From assembly GCA_946490455.1 (NCBI GenBank), contig CAMLXE010000060.1:1-8616 (forward strand): DNA of 8,616 bases, read 5' to 3'. Numbering within the stretch: the first letter of the stretch is position 1; every line of letters begins with the position of its first letter. The notes under the pieces are model-generated. The model saw only the letters and a program-made list of their open reading frames with translations, made no database searches and was not told where the DNA came from. The translations under genes and the position numbers were made by a program. Source of the stretch: an uncultured Desulfovibrio sp. GTDB lineage: Bacteria; Desulfobacterota; Desulfovibrionia; Desulfovibrionales; Desulfovibrionaceae. Positions 5,979 through 8,616 of the stretch are shown here, one piece after another.

Positions 5979-6839
5979 ATGCAAACGCCCCCTATCCTGC
6001 GCGCCTGTCATATCTCCAAGAATCTGGGCGGTCGAACCATTCTCAATGATGTTTCTCTTGATGTCTTCAAGGGGGACGTTAAAGTTATTATAGGACCTTC
6101 CGGTGCCGGAAAGAGTACCTTCCTGCAATGTCTCAATTATCTGATTCCTCCAGATTCCGGTGAATTGTGGATTGGGGAGCGGAAGGTCAATGCGAAAAAT
6201 ACACGGGAGCTGTGTGCTTTTCGGCGGCAGGTTGGCATGATCTTTCAGGATTTCAACCTGTTTGATCATCTGACTGCAGAGGAAAATGTAGCCATCGCGC
6301 TGCGTAAGGTTGCAGGGTACAGCAAGACAGACGCCAGGGATCGTGCACTGCAGGAACTTGGCCGCGTCGGACTTGCCAAAAGAGCAGGATTGTATCCAGC
6401 ACAGTTGTCCGGGGGACAGAAGCAGCGTGTGGCTATTGCCCGTGCACTGGCCATGGATCCCAAGGTCATGTTACTTGACGAACCAACCTCTGCTCTTGAC
6501 CCGGAACTGGTTGGCGAAGTTCTTTCTGTCATTCGGGATCTGGCTGAAGCCGGCATGACCATGATCATGGCGACACATCAGATGGATTTCGCCCAGGCTG
6601 TGGCTACAGAGATTCTGTTCATGGAACAGGGAAGGATTATTGAGCAGGGAGCACCGGCAGAACTTTTGGCGGCGGGTTCCAGAACTCGGACCAGTGATTT
6701 TTGTGGGCGTCTTTTTGCCATGCGGTCCGAGACGGAAACAACTGTCAGTGTCCTTCTGGAAGGTGATGTCTCCCATGATATTACAGGTTGCGGGAGTGAA
6801 TCATCGCTTCAGGGCATGGTGCGCAAAGGGGACGCCTGA
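5979..6839 (+). CDS. Amino acid ABC transporter ATP-binding protein (GlnQ/HisP family) with C-terminal tail
   Basis: A 286-residue ATPase that powers the importer from the cytoplasmic face. Walker A is GPSGAGKST at 39-47, the Q-loop lies in 'GMIFQDFNLF', the ABC signature LSGGQKQR begins at 143, Walker B is VMLLDEPTSALD at 163-174 with catalytic E168, and the H-loop histidine is H200. All nucleotide-binding elements are intact. GlnQ-type ATPases usually end soon after the segment equivalent to 'SRTRTSDFCGRLF' (234-246), at about 240-250 residues; here about 38 more residues follow, with no motif I recognise. The tail is really coding rather than read-through, since its stop codon overlaps the next start by one base. 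The start is supported by a GTGAGG overlapping the previous stop. It sits between the two permease genes. Confidence 0.95.
   Translation: MQTPPILRACHISKNLGGRTILNDVSLDVFKGDVKVIIGPSGAGKSTFLQCLNYLIPPDSGELWIGERKVNAKNTRELCAFRRQVGMIFQDFNLFDHLTAEENVAIALRKVAGYSKTDARDRALQELGRVGLAKRAGLYPAQLSGGQKQRVAIARALAMDPKVMLLDEPTSALDPELVGEVLSVIRDLAEAGMTMIMATHQMDFAQAVATEILFMEQGRIIEQGAPAELLAAGSRTRTSDFCGRLFAMRSETETTVSVLLEGDVSHDITGCGSESSLQGMVRKGDA
6825..6832 (+). promoter_or_regulatory. Shine-Dalgarno of the second permease, inside the ATPase gene
   Basis: AAAGGGGA lies six bases before ATG 6839. Together with the one-base TGATG overlap of stop and start, it suggests translational coupling of ATPase and permease. Confidence 0.7.
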
Positions 6840-7513
6840 TGAACTGGATTGATCCGGTATTTCTGACTCAGGAAGTCCTGCCCGCGTTGAATTCAGGGCT
6901 CGTCATGTCATTGGCTCTGATTCTTCCCTCTGCCTCCATCGGATTTTTGCTGGGGGTTCTGACAGGGGTTGCCCGAGTTTTTGGAGCCCCATGGTTGCGA
7001 AGGGTCGGGGATAGCTTTACTGCCATTTTTCGAGGCGTACCTCTCGTGGTCCAATTGATGATTCTTTATTTTGGACTCCCCAATATAGGTATCTTTCTTG
7101 AGCCATATGCGGCTTCTGTCCTTGGTTTTATCCTGTGTACCGGAGCCTACCAGTCGGAGTATGTGCGCGGAGCTCTGCTTTCCATCCAGCAGGGGCAGAT
7201 CAAGGCTGCCTATGCGCTTGGTTTCACCAAGCTGCAGACAATTCTGTGGATTGTAGTGCCGCAGGCCGCACGGCGTGCTCTCCCCGGTTGTGGCAATGAA
7301 ATCATTTACCTGATCAAGTATTCATCTCTGGCCTATATTGTAACCTGCATTGAATTGACAGGGGAAGCCAAGATACTTGTTTCCCGTTCGTTCCGGCCCA
7401 CAGAAGTATATCTTGTGGCCGGGGTGTATTATCTTGTTCTCGTGTCGGCAGCGACCTGGCTGTTGCAGCGTTTGGAGAAAAGGTTCTCCATCCCTGGATT
7501 TGGCAGACGCTGA
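6839..7513 (+). CDS. Amino acid ABC transporter permease (HisM/GlnP family), second subunit
   Basis: A 224-residue inner-membrane protein, second half of the importer pore. Membrane segments are apparent at about 20-45, 60-83, 90-108, 135-155 and 190-213. The family segment RGVPLVVQL is at 65-73. The EAA docking loop runs from 119 to about 143 ('GQIKAAYALGFTKLQ' to 'VVPQA', with Gly at 128 and Pro at 141). It resembles the first permease in fold but not closely in sequence, which points to an old duplication and a heterodimeric pore. The start ATG overlaps the ATPase stop by one base and has a good Shine-Dalgarno. It is the last gene of the transporter operon; a hairpin follows 14 bases after its stop. 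Confidence 0.94.
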   Translation: MNWIDPVFLTQEVLPALNSGLVMSLALILPSASIGFLLGVLTGVARVFGAPWLRRVGDSFTAIFRGVPLVVQLMILYFGLPNIGIFLEPYAASVLGFILCTGAYQSEYVRGALLSIQQGQIKAAYALGFTKLQTILWIVVPQAARRALPGCGNEIIYLIKYSSLAYIVTCIELTGEAKILVSRSFRPTEVYLVAGVYYLVLVSAATWLLQRLEKRFSIPGFGRR

Positions 7514-7526
7514 TCGTTTGGAATTT

Positions 7527-7550
7527 CTGAAGTTCCCAATGGAACTTCAG
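7527..7550 (+). terminator. Stem-loop after the transporter operon
   Basis: CTGAAGTTCC (7527-7536) and GGAACTTCAG (7541-7550) form a perfect 10-pair stem with a CAAT loop. It lies 14 bases after the permease stop, where a transcript end is expected. No T-tract follows, so it is not a canonical intrinsic terminator; it may instead protect the 3' end of the message or work with Rho. Confidence 0.5.
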
Positions 7551-7551
7551 G

Positions 7552-7565
7552 TGAACATATGTTCA
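7552..7565. promoter_or_regulatory. 14-nt perfect palindrome, ArsR/SmtB-like operator core
   Basis: TGAACATATGTTCA is identical to its reverse complement. The form TGAACA-N2-TGTTCA matches the core of the 12-2-12 operators bound by ArsR/SmtB-family metal sensors. It begins one base after the stem-loop and ends 62 bases before the candidate -10 box of the glycosyltransferase gene. No ArsR-family gene is in the window. The palindrome is certain; its role as an operator is inference. Confidence 0.4.
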
Positions 7566-7602
7566 ACCGAGGCAGTTTTACATATTGTCTCCAGAAGATA
7601 TC

Positions 7603-7633
7603 CTGTCTGGCAATGCGTTGGAGGCATTATAAT
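7603..7633 (+). promoter_or_regulatory. Candidate promoter of the glycosyltransferase gene
   Basis: A consensus -10 box TATAAT is at 7628-7633. The best -35 candidate, CTGTCT at 7603-7608, matches only three of six positions and sits 19 bases away. Transcription would start near 7640, about 26 bases before the ATG, leaving room for the Shine-Dalgarno at 7657-7662. Confidence 0.4.
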
Positions 7634-7665
7634 CGGGACATGCCATTTTCATATTTGGAGAGCTT

Positions 7666-8616
7666 ATGCGTGATGGTAATCCTCTGGTGAGTGTGGTGAT
7701 TCCTGCCTACAACGCTGAATCAACAGTTGCTGAAACGGTAGATGCCTTGCGGCGACAGACTCTGACTGACTGGGAACTCGTGTTCATAGATGATGGCTCA
7801 TCTGATGAAACCGTAAAAATTGTGACAGACTATGCCGATCCGCGTATCCGTGTAACGGTACTTGAACGCAATATGGGACACCCTGAGGCTAGGAACGAAG
7901 GCTTTAAGCGTGCCCGTGGAAAATATATTGTCATCATGGATGCGGACGACGTGTCTTTCCCCGAAAGGATAGAACGGCAGGTCAGCTATCTGGAGTCTCA
8001 TAAGGATGTTGATGGCTGTGGAAGCGGGCATGTCATCCTCACGCCCTGTCCGTTGTTTGATCGTTTCAAGGCGTGGTTAAGAAAGACACATTCCCGGTTT
8101 ATCTCTTCCAACGAAGTGGCATGTGAAACGCTTTGGGGCGGAAAGGTCTATAATCCGACCATGTGCTTCAAAAGGGAATTGCTTGATACCATTCCTGTCT
8201 GGTTTGACCCTGATTTTCGCTCTGGTTCCGATGACATCTTTTATAATCGCCTGATCGCCGCAGGTGCCCGATTGGTTATTCTTCCCGATGTACTGCTGCG
8301 CTATCGGCGTTTGCGCAACAGCAATTCTCGGCGATTCAAGACAGCAGCATGGGATAACCGGGTCAGAACCGCTCTTGAGGCTGTCCATCGACTGATTCCG
8401 AAGACAACTCCAGAACAGGAACAGCTCCATGCCCTTGTTGTTCATAGGGATTCCTCGCTTGCACCTGAGCATCTGGCAGGTATCATGGACTGGTTTTCTC
8501 TCCTCTTTGAACGCAATCGGGAGAAGCAGCTTTTTGATGATGAAGCTCTTTTGCGATGCATGGGGTATTATTGGGAACGCGCCTGCGCCATTGCAGGGTG
8601 CCGGGATTTGAAGGCC
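7666..8616 (+). CDS. Family 2 glycosyltransferase (partial, C-terminus beyond the window)
   Basis: 317 codons are open from ATG 7666 to the right edge with no stop. GGAGAG at 7657-7662 is a good Shine-Dalgarno. The GT-A fold of family GT2 is clear: 'LVSVVIPAYNAESTVAETVD' at about 7-26, the nucleotide-binding 'FIDDGSSDET' at 40-49, 'GHPEARNEGFKRARGKYI' in the next segment, and the metal-binding DxD-type motif MDADD at 91-95. 'GSDDIFYNRL' at 187-196 is in the position of the catalytic-base motif. The enzyme should transfer a sugar from a nucleotide-sugar to a surface polysaccharide, lipopolysaccharide or protein acceptor; the acceptor cannot be told. There is no membrane segment in the visible part, so it is probably cytoplasmic. 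After residue about 220 the sequence no longer matches anything I recognise. It appears to be a separate unit from the transporter operon. Confidence 0.9.
   Translation, partial: MRDGNPLVSVVIPAYNAESTVAETVDALRRQTLTDWELVFIDDGSSDETVKIVTDYADPRIRVTVLERNMGHPEARNEGFKRARGKYIVIMDADDVSFPERIERQVSYLESHKDVDGCGSGHVILTPCPLFDRFKAWLRKTHSRFISSNEVACETLWGGKVYNPTMCFKRELLDTIPVWFDPDFRSGSDDIFYNRLIAAGARLVILPDVLLRYRRLRNSNSRRFKTAAWDNRVRTALEAVHRLIPKTTPEQEQLHALVVHRDSSLAPEHLAGIMDWFSLLFERNREKQLFDDEALLRCMGYYWERACAIAGCRDLKA

Noticed and set aside
5256..6269. Long minus-strand open frame (337 codons) opposite the first permease and the ATPase
   Set aside because: It lies antisense to two genes with intact family motifs; the translation is rich in Gln, Lys and Asn with no recognisable domain, and there is no sound Shine-Dalgarno. 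It is an effect of codon use on the real strand.
7608..7622. Sigma-54-like TGGCA...TTG before the glycosyltransferase gene
   Set aside because: The GG and GC elements do not have the fixed ten-base spacing and the TTGC element reads TTGG.

Overview
The window looks like chromosomal DNA of a Gram-negative anaerobe. The gene types and protein wording (exported FG-GAP protein, NOP2/Sun-type RNA methyltransferase, an FdhD/MoaA pair, a HisM-type amino acid transporter) most resemble the sulfate-reducing Desulfovibrionaceae. That placement comes from family resemblance only: there is no rRNA or other phylogenetic marker here. Base composition is near balanced by eye and there are no insertion sequences, tRNAs, rRNAs or CRISPR repeats, so this reads as ordinary core or near-core genome.

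Layout. (1) 1-737, minus strand: the N-terminal part of an exported protein with a signal peptide, a CsgG/TolB-like N-terminal domain and the first calcium-loop FG-GAP/VCBS repeat; it runs off the left edge. (2) 738-857: a divergent intergenic region with a good Shine-Dalgarno and a plausible promoter for the minus-strand gene. (3) 858-4049, plus strand: three genes about 48 nt apart, encoding an RsmB/RsmF-type RNA cytosine-C5 methyltransferase, an FdhD-family protein and MoaA (first step of molybdopterin synthesis). FdhD and MoaA point together to maturation of molybdenum/tungsten enzymes such as formate dehydrogenase. (4) 4050-4340: about 290 nt without a gene. (5) 4341-7513: a complete polar amino acid ABC importer in the order binding protein, permease, ATPase, permease. 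A terminator-like stem-loop follows the binding-protein gene, an arrangement that could give more binding protein than membrane parts. (6) 7514-7665: a stem-loop, an exact 14-nt palindrome resembling an ArsR/SmtB operator core, and a good -10 box. (7) 7666-8616: a family 2 glycosyltransferase that runs off the right edge.

No clearly new multi-gene system is visible. The points most worth a second look are the FdhD protein lacking the CxxC motif known from E. coli FdhD, the palindrome at 7552-7565, the repeated GGGTACCCGGCTG element inside the transporter operon, and an unusual C-terminal tail on the transporter ATPase.
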